Positions 32,696 to 40,846 of a stretch of DNA of 43,634 bases are shown here, in pieces. A model generated the notes under the pieces. It made no database searches, was not told the origin of the DNA, and saw only the letters and a list, made by a program, of their open reading frames with translations. Each line of letters opens with the position of its first letter. Within the stretch, counting starts at the first letter, position 1. The position numbers were made by a program, and so were the translations under genes. The stretch is from assembly GCA_002372175.1 (NCBI GenBank), contig DFIS01000069.1, positions 1 to 43,634 of the forward strand, written 5' to 3'. The DNA comes from Solobacterium sp. UBA3691. GTDB lineage: Bacteria; Bacillota_I; Bacilli_A; Erysipelotrichales; Erysipelotrichaceae.

Positions 32696-33661
32696 TTATT
32701 CAGCCTCCTTTACTGCCTCAGCAGCCTGCGGTGCAGGTGCTGCTTCCTGCTTCTCAGCAGGTTTTGCTTCTTCGTTTCTTCTGTTGTCCTTACGGAAGAC
32801 ACGTCTCTCACCGCTGTTGTTATAACCGCGGCGGTCTCTCTGCTGCTGAGCACGGCGCTCTTCATATCTCTGACGGCGCTTTCTCTCATATTCAGCAGCC
32901 TGCTGTTCAACATTGATCATGACATCATTCATTGTGATATCATCTGCAGCTTCATCTTCCTGGTAAGCAACTTCCAGTACACCGCCCTTAGCCTGAATGA
33001 TCGCATCCGCGATAACACTGACAAGCAGCTTGACGGAACGTACAGCATCGTCATTTGCCGGGATCGGATAATCAACTGTATTCGGATCAGCATTTGTATC
33101 GATCAGCGCAAATACCGGAATATGCAGCTTTCTTGCTTCCGCAACAGCGTTGTGCTCTTCCAGAGGGTCAACAACGAAGACTGCATCAGGCAGCTTCTTC
33201 ATTTCCTTGATACCGCCGAGGAAGTTGTTCAGACGTTCTTTCTTCTTTAACAGACCAGACTGTTCCTTCTTCGTGTAGACACTGATCGTACCGCTGGACT
33301 CCATCTCTTCGATCTCAACAAGCCTCTTGATGGACTTCTGGATCGTACGGAAGTTTGTCAGTGTACCGCCGAGCCATCTCTGGTTGACATAGAAGCTTCC
33401 TGAACGAATCGCCTCTTCCAGGATCGTTGCCTGTGCCTGCTTCTTTGTGCCGACAAACAGGACCTTGCCGCCCTTCTCGGTGATCTCACGAATTGCATTG
33501 TATGCATCTGTCAGCTGTTCCTGCGTCTTCTCCAGGTCGATGATATATACACCGTTCTTGGAAGTATAGATGTAGGGACGGAACTTAGGGTTCCACTTTC
33601 TGGTCTGGTGACCGAAGTGTACACCGTTTTCAAGCATTTTCCTCATTGAAACAACAGCCAT
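32696..33661 (-). CDS. rpsB: Small-subunit ribosomal protein S2 with long basic C-terminal tail
   Basis: 321 residues from ATG 33661 (GAGG at 9 nt). Core: MRKMLENGVHFGHQTRKWNPKF, FRPYIYTSKNGVYIIDL, VGTKKQA, RWLGGTLTNFRTI, DAVFVVDPLEEHNAVAEARKL, IPVFALIDTNADP, NDDAVRSVKLL. Core ends near residue 245; a ~75-residue extension follows, first Arg/Gln/Tyr-rich (residues about 255-290: RKRRQRYEERRAQQQRDRRG), then Ala/Pro/Glu-rich. S2 is normally about 250 residues. The tail is low-complexity and probably disordered. First gene of rpsB-tsf, with a structured leader upstream. Confidence 0.95.
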   Translation of the reverse strand: MAVVSMRKMLENGVHFGHQTRKWNPKFRPYIYTSKNGVYIIDLEKTQEQLTDAYNAIREITEKGGKVLFVGTKKQAQATILEEAIRSGSFYVNQRWLGGTLTNFRTIQKSIKRLVEIEEMESSGTISVYTKKEQSGLLKKKERLNNFLGGIKEMKKLPDAVFVVDPLEEHNAVAEARKLHIPVFALIDTNADPNTVDYPIPANDDAVRSVKLLVSVIADAIIQAKGGVLEVAYQEDEAADDITMNDVMINVEQQAAEYERKRRQRYEERRAQQQRDRRGYNNSGERRVFRKDNRRNEEAKPAEKQEAAPAPQAAEAVKEAE

Positions 33662-33815
33662 TTTATATTTACCTCGCTTTCCGTTGTTTTCCGCCACAGT
33701 TTCCGACACCGCCAACGCACGGCAGTACAGCACTCCGTACGCACGGGGCAGTGAATCCACTGTGTGAGAAGTACATCTCTTTGCACGCAAAAAGATGCCA
33801 AAAATAAATATAACA
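33662..33815 (-). promoter_or_regulatory. Promoter and structured leader of rpsB
   Basis: TGTTATATT on the minus strand (TATATT at 33807-33812) is an extended -10, about 145 nt before the S2 start. The leader can form three hairpins: CATCTCTTTG (33774-33783) with CAAAAAGATG (33788-33797); CAGTG/CACTG (33749-33762); CCGT/ACGG (33735-33746). Long structured leaders before ribosomal protein genes often allow autoregulation by the product; I cannot match this one to a named leader family. The rest of the interval holds no gene. Confidence 0.55.
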
Positions 33816-33842
33816 TACTCATCTCTTTATGAGAAGAGTAAT

Positions 33843-34907
33843 TTAACCTAAAGGATCAAACGAAAAATTTCCGTCAATCGATACAAGGAAACGGGCGATC
33901 AGCTCCGCCGCATTCTCAAGATCTTCATAGCTGGCAGTCTCCGCCGAGCTGTGCATATACCGCAGCGGGATCGACACAAGCGCCATCGGTACACCCTCTC
34001 CCGTCCGCAGGATACTGTCACCGTCGGTATACGTACTGCCGCCTGCCACCTCATACTGTACAGGGAGGTTAAACTCCTCTGCGATCTTTGCCAGTCTTCG
34101 GTTGATCAGTTTGTTCACCATACCGCTGTGGCAGAGCACGGGACCCTTGCCAAGACGCACATCCCCGGTTGCAGCAGGATCGGTGCCCGGACAGTCACTG
34201 GCCCACGTTACATCGACAGCGATCGCACAGGACGGCTGTATCTTCGCTCCCGCAAAGAAAGCACCGCGTCCGGAAGTCTCTTCACCGACACTGGTCACCG
34301 CATAGATACCGCAGGCGGCTCCGTATGCCTTCGCCCTGCGGGCTGCCTCAATGACCACCCAGGCGCCGGTCTTGTCATCGAGAGCTCTGCCGGTAAACAT
34401 GCCGTTCAGAAGATCCGCCGGTTCGATATCCTGACACACCGGATCGCCGACACTGACAAACTGCTCTGCCTGGGCTTTGTCCTTAGCCCCGATATCGATC
34501 ACAAGATCGCTGTCCTTGACGTTATCGCTCTTAATCAGTTCGGAAGTCACAGCCACGATACCTGTTACTTTTTTCTCTGTCAGCTGTCCGTTTTCCTCAT
34601 CTGTATGAATGATCTGCATGCGGGAGCCGACATACAGTGCAGGTCTCACGCCGCCGGCTTTCTGCACATGGATATATCCCCTGTCGTCGATCTGCGTGAT
34701 ACGGAAGCCGATCTCATCGATATGGCCGCACAGCAGCACCTTCATGCCTGCACCGGGGTTAACGATGTTGATCACATTGCCGACCGCATCGGTCATCTGT
34801 CTGTCCGCAAATCCGGCACCGTATGCCAGAATATGACGCTGATTCGCTTCCTCACAGCCGCTTACCGAAGCTGTGCAAAGCAGTCTGTTCAATAATTCTC
34901 TGCTCAT
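33843..34907 (-). CDS. M42-family metallopeptidase (FrvX/glutamyl aminopeptidase-like)
   Basis: Cytoplasmic di-zinc aminopeptidase that forms large hollow complexes. 354 residues. Metal motifs: LLCGHIDEIGFRIT (His, Asp), ALDDKTGAWVVIEA, SVGEETSGRGAF (catalytic Glu pair), CAIAVDVT, and RYMHSSAET. Last gene of the dnaE operon, overlapping the methyltransferase stop (ATGA), with AAAGGA 7 nt before the ATG. Specificity not readable from the sequence. Confidence 0.9.
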   Translation of the reverse strand: MSRELLNRLLCTASVSGCEEANQRHILAYGAGFADRQMTDAVGNVINIVNPGAGMKVLLCGHIDEIGFRITQIDDRGYIHVQKAGGVRPALYVGSRMQIIHTDEENGQLTEKKVTGIVAVTSELIKSDNVKDSDLVIDIGAKDKAQAEQFVSVGDPVCQDIEPADLLNGMFTGRALDDKTGAWVVIEAARRAKAYGAACGIYAVTSVGEETSGRGAFFAGAKIQPSCAIAVDVTWASDCPGTDPAATGDVRLGKGPVLCHSGMVNKLINRRLAKIAEEFNLPVQYEVAGGSTYTDGDSILRTGEGVPMALVSIPLRYMHSSAETASYEDLENAAELIARFLVSIDGNFSFDPLG

Positions 34908-35581
34908 TTGCTGTCCTTTCTCTGATATGTAGCGCGGTCATCCAGATATGCCGGAAACAGGATCTTCAGTTCTCTTTTCCTGCTTTTGGAAAAGGAAAGA
35001 AGAACACTCTTGGCACTGCCGCCCTCCTTGTCATATACGACCCGCATCACACACGGATACAGTCCGTGCTTCTCTGCTTCATAGATCAAAGCAGTCATTT
35101 TCTCCGCCTTCTGCACCATGCTGAAGATCCCCTTGTCCTTTAACAGCCGCCTGACTGCCGCAAAGAGATCAGCCATCGGCAGATGATCATCATGCCTGGC
35201 ACTGCGCAGATACCGGTTGTCATTCTTCAGCGTATCTTCTGCGGTTGTAAAGTACGGCGGATTGCACAGGATCACATCATACGGACCGCCTGTAAATTCC
35301 TGTACAGGTACCGTATGGATCTCTGCCTGCACATGATTGTTTTCGAGATTCCTGCGGGCTGTATCGGTGATCTCCGGATACAGATCGATCCCGGTCAGTG
35401 ATGCCGGTTTCTGCAATGATGCATAGAGCAGTAAAGCACCCTGGCCGCAGCCGATATCCAGCACGCTGTCTTTATGCCTGATCAAGGGAAAGAGACCAAG
35501 TAAAACAGTATCACTGTTGAAGTGGTACTGTTCTGCAGGCTGTATGACCGTAGACTCTGTAAACGGCAGATACTCAGGCAT
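34904..35581 (-). CDS. tRNA1(Val) A37 N6-methyltransferase-like protein (TrmN6/YfiC/YabB type)
   Basis: 225 residues. SAM fold: SVLDIGCGQGALLLYASLQ (39-57), GIDLYPEITDTARRN, and the N6-adenine methyltransferase motif DVILCNPPYF (NPPY). N-terminal QYHFNSDTVLLG is the typical family start. Overlaps the histidine kinase stop by 8 nt and the peptidase start by 4 nt. Substrate tRNA inferred from the family. Confidence 0.88.
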   Translation of the reverse strand: MPEYLPFTESTVIQPAEQYHFNSDTVLLGLFPLIRHKDSVLDIGCGQGALLLYASLQKPASLTGIDLYPEITDTARRNLENNHVQAEIHTVPVQEFTGGPYDVILCNPPYFTTAEDTLKNDNRYLRSARHDDHLPMADLFAAVRRLLKDKGIFSMVQKAEKMTALIYEAEKHGLYPCVMRVVYDKEGGSAKSVLLSFSKSRKRELKILFPAYLDDRATYQRKDSK

Positions 35582-37049
35582 CTTCGATATCCTCTACTTC
35601 CGAAGGCTGCACAAGTTCAAACCAGAACATCGAGCCTTCGCCAAGCTTGCTTTCCACACCGTACCGGGCATGATGGGTATCCAGGATCGCCTTGACGATT
35701 GCCAGCCCCAGTCCCGTACTGGTAATACTGCGGGAGAAGCCGCGGCTTGATTTCTGATAGCGGTCCCAGATATTCGGCAGATCTGCTTCCGAAATACCTT
35801 CACCATGGTCACGTACCTCTACCCTGACCGTTTCCTCATCATTCTTACGGTACGCCGTCACCTCGATCACCGTTCCCTCCGGTGAATGCTTGATCGCATT
35901 GGACAGGAAGTTATAGATGACCTGGGCGATCTTTGTCTCATCGGCATATACCGTAAGCAGATCGGGCAGATGTGTCTCCACACGCAGTCCTGCCTCATCG
36001 ATCAGAACAGTATTGTTCCGGATGATATCCCGGATCTTCATTGCCAGATCGAAGTTGGCCGCATGCAGCGTATAGTTGCCTGACTGCATTTTCGACAGTT
36101 CGCTCATATCACTGACCAGCTGGTTCAGATAATCTGCTTCACTGATGATCACATCCAGGTGTTCCTCACGCTTTGCCGGGATATCGCCGGAGATATCCTT
36201 GATCATTTCGGCATATGCCTTGATGCTGGTCAGCGGTGTCTTGATATCGTGGGAAACATTGGCGATCAGATCCTTGCGCAGCTCATCGATCTGTGCCAGC
36301 TTTTCCGTAGCACCGTTCAGGGTAGCTGCCAGTTCCTTTGTCTCTGTATATGCACCGCCGTTAAAGGCTGCCGAATAATCCGCATGGGTCAGCTTCTCCG
36401 CCTCTTTCTGCATCCGTACGATCGGATCGGAAAGCGACCTTGAGATCAGGACAGATACCACCGAAGCAATCACAACAACGATCACGGTATACAGCAGATA
36501 CTGCTGGGAGAAGAACTCTACGATCGAATCCATCGGTTCCAGCGGCGAATTGACAAAGATATAGAAATTTCCGAGATTTGCCCTGATCGTCTGTCCGTAG
36601 ACGACCATCTCCTGCCGGGACCGTTCATTATTCAGGTTGATACTGATCTCGTTATTGTTGGTGAGCAGATACTCACGCATGGCTCTGCCGTCATTCATGG
36701 CGACAGGACTGTTTTCGATATCTTTCACAGACGCATGAAAAACACAGCCGGAGCCGAGACTGTCAGCCTCGTAGACGACCCTGCCTCTGTCATTGATGAT
36801 ATTGACGCATACGTTATTGTCCACGGTGATCTGTGTCGCCTTGGATATACTCTCGGGATTGCCGTTTTCGTCAATAATAAAACGCTTTATCTCTGCGGAT
36901 ACTTCTCTGACGGTTCTGATCTGATTATTCCGGTAATAAGGCTTGATCAGTGAAAACTGCAGAACACCCAGCAGTAATACGATCAATACCGCAAACAGCA
37001 GATAAAAGAACCATATCTGAAATCTGATGCCGTGTCTGTCAAGCTTCAA
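35574..37049 (-). CDS. Two-component sensor histidine kinase
   Basis: Membrane kinase of the HisKA/HATPase class. 491 residues. Membrane segments 12-34 and 184-203 enclose a ~150-residue extracytoplasmic sensor domain. HAMP region 204-255, H-box NVSHDIKTPLTS with His267, N-box FLSNAIKHSP, G1 DHGEGI and G2 STGLGLAIVK. Pairs with the response regulator encoded upstream. The start is TTG at 37049, overlapping the response regulator stop by 11 nt, as no ATG is available before the first membrane segment. Signal unknown. Confidence 0.9.
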   Translation of the reverse strand: MKLDRHGIRFQIWFFYLLFAVLIVLLLGVLQFSLIKPYYRNNQIRTVREVSAEIKRFIIDENGNPESISKATQITVDNNVCVNIINDRGRVVYEADSLGSGCVFHASVKDIENSPVAMNDGRAMREYLLTNNNEISINLNNERSRQEMVVYGQTIRANLGNFYIFVNSPLEPMDSIVEFFSQQYLLYTVIVVVIASVVSVLISRSLSDPIVRMQKEAEKLTHADYSAAFNGGAYTETKELAATLNGATEKLAQIDELRKDLIANVSHDIKTPLTSIKAYAEMIKDISGDIPAKREEHLDVIISEADYLNQLVSDMSELSKMQSGNYTLHAANFDLAMKIRDIIRNNTVLIDEAGLRVETHLPDLLTVYADETKIAQVIYNFLSNAIKHSPEGTVIEVTAYRKNDEETVRVEVRDHGEGISEADLPNIWDRYQKSSRGFSRSITSTGLGLAIVKAILDTHHARYGVESKLGEGSMFWFELVQPSEVEDIEDA

Positions 37050-37701
37050 ACTTATACCCCATACCTCTTACGGTAACGATAAAATCTCTGTATTTCCCCA
37101 GATTATGTCTGAGCATCTTGATATGTGAATCAACGGTGCGGTCATCACCGAAATAGTCGTAATTCCAGACTTCTTCAAGCAGTTTGGTACGGGATAAGGC
37201 AATGCCCCGGTGTGCGGTCAGATACAGCAGCAGATCGATCTCCTTTGGTGTCAGGTTGACCTTCTCTCCGTCTACGGTAACAGAACGTCCCTGCACGTCG
37301 ATCACAAGACCGTCAAACTGCAGGATATTCCGTGATGCCTTGGGTGCTCTGTCGAGAACGACCTTGACTCTGGCCATCAGTTCCTTCGGTGAGAACGGTT
37401 TGACAACATAGTCATCCACGCCAAGCTCAAAACCAAACAGTTTATCGTACTCTTCCTGTCTGGCACTTAACATGATGATCGGCACCTGCTTGATCTGCTT
37501 GATCTGTTTACATGCGGAAAAACCATCCAGCACCGGCATCATGATATCCAGAATAATACAGTCATAATCCGTGCTGCCGGCCATATTCAGTGCTTCGAGA
37601 CCGTTGGCTGCCTCATCCACCTCATAACCGTTAAGCTGGGCATATTCACGCACCACTTCCCGGATGTTTTTTTCGTCATCGACGACCAGTAACTTTGCCA
37701 T
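37039..37701 (-). CDS. OmpR-family response regulator
   Basis: 220 residues from ATG 37701 (GGGGGAG just upstream). Receiver domain 2-118 with LVVDDEKN (acidic pair D8/D9), phosphoacceptor Asp52 in CIILDIMMP, and Lys101 in VVKPFSPKEL; winged-helix domain 125-220 with TPKEIDLLLYL, DDRTVDSHIKMLRHNL and GMGYKF. Follows dnaE by 10 nt and is coupled to the kinase gene. Confidence 0.92.
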   Translation of the reverse strand: MAKLLVVDDEKNIREVVREYAQLNGYEVDEAANGLEALNMAGSTDYDCIILDIMMPVLDGFSACKQIKQIKQVPIIMLSARQEEYDKLFGFELGVDDYVVKPFSPKELMARVKVVLDRAPKASRNILQFDGLVIDVQGRSVTVDGEKVNLTPKEIDLLLYLTAHRGIALSRTKLLEEVWNYDYFGDDRTVDSHIKMLRHNLGKYRDFIVTVRGMGYKFEA

Positions 37702-37711
37702 AACTCCCCCA

Positions 37712-40700
37712 TCAGTCCGTGATCCTGACATGGTCGAGTATGCAGGATCTGTCATTAGATATTTTACCACGGAACGCGATGAATTTGCCTCTCTGCAGCA
37801 GATTGCCGTACTGACTGTACAGATTCGGCATCATCATCACATCCATTTCTCCGGTTTCATCCGAGATATGCAGGAAGGCCATCATATCTCCCTTTTTCGT
37901 ACGGTGCTGGTGCACTCTTTCGATCTGTCCGAAACTGCTGACCACACCCACACGTTCCGTGACTCTGGCCAGCGGTTCCACGTTCAGTTCCAGCTCTCTG
38001 CGTCTGCGTACAGCCGGATGCGTGCCGAGACAGAAGCCCAGAGCCTTCCGCTCCAGATCATTGCGCTCCGTCTCCGATTCCCGGTGCCTGATCAGTACCG
38101 GTTTGGAGACAAGACCGAGATCGATCGTGATGCGGTCACCATGCTCGATGCGGACAAGTTCCGCATAGTTGAAAGCATCATCAAGCCCCTGCGCCAGGGT
38201 CTCTCTGCCCATGCCGAAGCTGTCGCAGGCTCCAGCCCGGATCATCTTCTCCAGAACTGCCCGGCTGACACCGACAGCGGAAAGCCTTGCGGTCAGGTCA
38301 AAGAAATCCTCATATCTGCCGTTTTCTCTTTCCCTGATGATCGCTGCTTCAACGTTATAGCCGACACCCTTGATCACCGATAGAGGAAGACGAATCGTAT
38401 CATTTTCAAACAGATATCCGCTCTCACTGCTGTTGACATCGGGATACAGTACCTGCAGACCGCGCCGGCGGCACTCATCGATATACTGACTTGTCTTGAC
38501 CTCATCACCGATCACGCTGTTCAGCAGTGCCGTATAGAAGAGACCGGCATGATTGGCCTTCAGATACGCTGTCTGGTATGCGACAAGACCGTAGGCCACC
38601 GCATGTGACTTGTTAAAGCCATAGTTGGCAAACTGCTCGATCAGATCATACAGACTGTCTGCCGTTTCCTTATCATATCCGTTTCTGATCGCCCCTTCGA
38701 CAAAGTCACGGCGCAGAGCGATCATCTCCGACTCGTGTTTCTTACTGATGGCACGGCGCAGGATGTCCGCCTTGGCAAGGCTGAACCCGGCTACCTTCTG
38801 TGCCGTTAACATGACCTGTTCCTGATAGATCAGGATCCCGTACGTACTCTCGGTGATCTCCTTCAGAACAGGTGCCGGATACGTGATCTTTGAGGGATCG
38901 GCACGGTTCTCCAGGTATCTGGTAATATTCTGCATCGGTCCCGGACGGAACAGCGCCAGGGCTGCGACAACATCATCAAAACAGCTGATCTGCATCCTGC
39001 GGATCAGATTCTTCATGCCTTCCGATTCAAACTGAAAGATACCGACGGTATCACAGCGCCGGAAGACATCATATGAAGCAGGATCATCCAGGGGTATGCG
39101 CATGATGTTAAACGACGGATCTTCCTCAGCAATGCGGGTGCTGATACTGTGGATGATCGACAGATTGCGCAGACCCAGAAAGTCCATCTTGATCAGTCCC
39201 AGTTCTTCCAGATATTCCATCGAATACTGGGTCGTCTTTATTCCCTCACCGGCACGCATCGTCGGTACGACATCCTCCAGCGGACGCGAGCTCATGACGA
39301 TACCGCCGGCATGAACACTCGTATGACGGGGAAGTCCTTCCAGCTGCATGGCTGCCGCAAATAACTGTTCATAGCGTTTCTCGGCATGGATCACATCCCG
39401 CAGACGGCTGCTTCTTTCCAGTGCCTCCTGCAGTGTGGAAGCTTTGGAGGAAGAGATCATCTTCACCAGCATGTCAAGATCCCTGGTGCTGATGCCGAGG
39501 ACCTTGCCGACATCGCGCACGACCTGTCTGGCCCCAAGTGTTCCGTAGGTCACGATATTGGCAACGTGATCTTCGCCATAGCGGCGGAAGACATAGCCGA
39601 TGATATCCTGCCGGCGGTCATCCGGAAAGTCGGTATCGATATCGGGCATCGATACCCTGTCACGGTTCAGGAAACGCTCAAACAGCAGATCATACCTGAT
39701 CGGATCGATCTGGGTAATGCCGAGACAGTATGCGACAAGACTGCCGGCGGCACTGCCTCTGCCGGGACCGACATAGATATCCATCTTTCTGGCTTCCCGG
39801 ATAAAGTCGTATACGATCAGGAAGTAATCTTCATAATGCATACTGATGATGACATCCAGTTCCTTCTTCAGCCTGGCTGTATATTCCGGTGTGACCTGGT
39901 CATGTCTTCGCTTCTTCAGTCCGGCCAGACACAGCTGGGTCAGATACTGGGCACTGCTGAGTGACTGCGGCGCCGGATATGACGGCAGTGAGGTCTTTAC
40001 GGCATCGGGATCGGCATGGCACTGGGCTGCGATCTCTTCCGTCCGCTGCAGATCATCATCGTCATACAGTTCCTGCATCCTCTGCGGAGGCAGAAAGTAT
40101 CTTCCCGTGATCTTGGGCAGGGTCGGATCCTGAACTGTCTTCTGCTGGGCTATGCCCTGCAGGATACGGTAGGTATCTGCTTCTTTCTCCTGCAGATAGT
40201 AGATCTTGTTTACAGCTGCGGTACGGATGCCAAGCTGCGTGCATACTCTTTTCAGCATCGCATTCTTCAGTTTCCACAATCCCGCATCCTGATACGACAG
40301 TGCAACATCAAACACCGGCAGTTCATCCTTCATGATCTGCAGCTTTTCCGTTACAGCATCCCGGTCGTCGGCGATCAGTTCGGAATCAAACCATCCGCCC
40401 TCTCCGTAAACGATCAGAAAACAATGATCACTGTAGCGTATCAGCTCCTCTGTCGTGCAGTGATCGCGCATATCACAGATCAGGCTGCTCAGCTGTATCA
40501 GATTGCGGTAGCCGCGGTTATCCTTTGCCAGCAGCAGGAAAGGTGTCATCTTATCATGGTAATTGCATACTGCCTCCATGCCCAGGATCGGCTGTATACC
40601 GGCTTCCGTACACTCTCTGTAGAACGATACAGCTGCGTGCATGGTGTTTCTGTCGGTCAGTGCTGCAGCAGAAAAACCGTATTCTTTTGCGGTTTTCACC

Positions 40701-40768
40701 AGCATCGGAATACGTATCGTACTCTCCAGCATCGTATAACAGGAACGTATATGCAAATGAACTGACAT
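37712..40768 (-). CDS. dnaE: DNA polymerase III alpha subunit, DnaE type
   Basis: 1018 residues. N-terminal PHP domain (HLHIRSCYTMLESTIRI from residue 4), polymerase core with GPGRGSAAGSLVAYCLGIT, the catalytic MPDIDTDFPDDRRQDI, FQFESEGM, then GFNKSHAVAYGLVAYQTAYLKANH, and a C-terminal OB domain (VVSSFGQIERVHQHRTKKGDMMAFLHISDETG). Length and lack of a proofreading insert show the DnaE group, which in Firmicutes extends primers alongside PolC. The ATG at 40768 must be the start, as PHP begins at once; there is no Shine-Dalgarno and TATAAT lies 11 nt upstream. First gene of the dnaE-RR-HK-MTase-M42 operon. Confidence 0.95.
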   Translation of the reverse strand: MSVHLHIRSCYTMLESTIRIPMLVKTAKEYGFSAAALTDRNTMHAAVSFYRECTEAGIQPILGMEAVCNYHDKMTPFLLLAKDNRGYRNLIQLSSLICDMRDHCTTEELIRYSDHCFLIVYGEGGWFDSELIADDRDAVTEKLQIMKDELPVFDVALSYQDAGLWKLKNAMLKRVCTQLGIRTAAVNKIYYLQEKEADTYRILQGIAQQKTVQDPTLPKITGRYFLPPQRMQELYDDDDLQRTEEIAAQCHADPDAVKTSLPSYPAPQSLSSAQYLTQLCLAGLKKRRHDQVTPEYTARLKKELDVIISMHYEDYFLIVYDFIREARKMDIYVGPGRGSAAGSLVAYCLGITQIDPIRYDLLFERFLNRDRVSMPDIDTDFPDDRRQDIIGYVFRRYGEDHVANIVTYGTLGARQVVRDVGKVLGISTRDLDMLVKMISSSKASTLQEALERSSRLRDVIHAEKRYEQLFAAAMQLEGLPRHTSVHAGGIVMSSRPLEDVVPTMRAGEGIKTTQYSMEYLEELGLIKMDFLGLRNLSIIHSISTRIAEEDPSFNIMRIPLDDPASYDVFRRCDTVGIFQFESEGMKNLIRRMQISCFDDVVAALALFRPGPMQNITRYLENRADPSKITYPAPVLKEITESTYGILIYQEQVMLTAQKVAGFSLAKADILRRAISKKHESEMIALRRDFVEGAIRNGYDKETADSLYDLIEQFANYGFNKSHAVAYGLVAYQTAYLKANHAGLFYTALLNSVIGDEVKTSQYIDECRRRGLQVLYPDVNSSESGYLFENDTIRLPLSVIKGVGYNVEAAIIRERENGRYEDFFDLTARLSAVGVSRAVLEKMIRAGACDSFGMGRETLAQGLDDAFNYAELVRIEHGDRITIDLGLVSKPVLIRHRESETERNDLERKALGFCLGTHPAVRRRRELELNVEPLARVTERVGVVSSFGQIERVHQHRTKKGDMMAFLHISDETGEMDVMMMPNLYSQYGNLLQRGKFIAFRGKISNDRSCILDHVRITD

Positions 40769-40779
40769 AAGTACTTTAT

Positions 40780-40836
40780 ATTATAAGCGAAAATTAATAT
40801 TTCAGTTAGGTCTGTTCCGTATTTCTATGGTATTAT
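40780..40836. promoter_or_regulatory. Divergent promoters of dnaE (minus) and the class A PBP (plus)
   Basis: Minus strand: TATAAT at 40780-40785, 11 nt before the dnaE ATG. Plus strand: TGGTATTAT, an extended -10 with TATTAT at 40831-40836, 10 nt before the PBP ATG; AGGA at 40838-40841 would be upstream of the predicted transcription start. Both spacings leave only 3-5 nt of leader. No convincing -35 on either side. Confidence 0.5.
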
Positions 40837-40846
40837 TAGGACACTT

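Noticed and set aside
33951..34895. 314-codon plus-strand ORF opposite the M42 peptidase
   Set aside because: Antisense shadow; no family resemblance, while the minus frame carries all metal-binding motifs.
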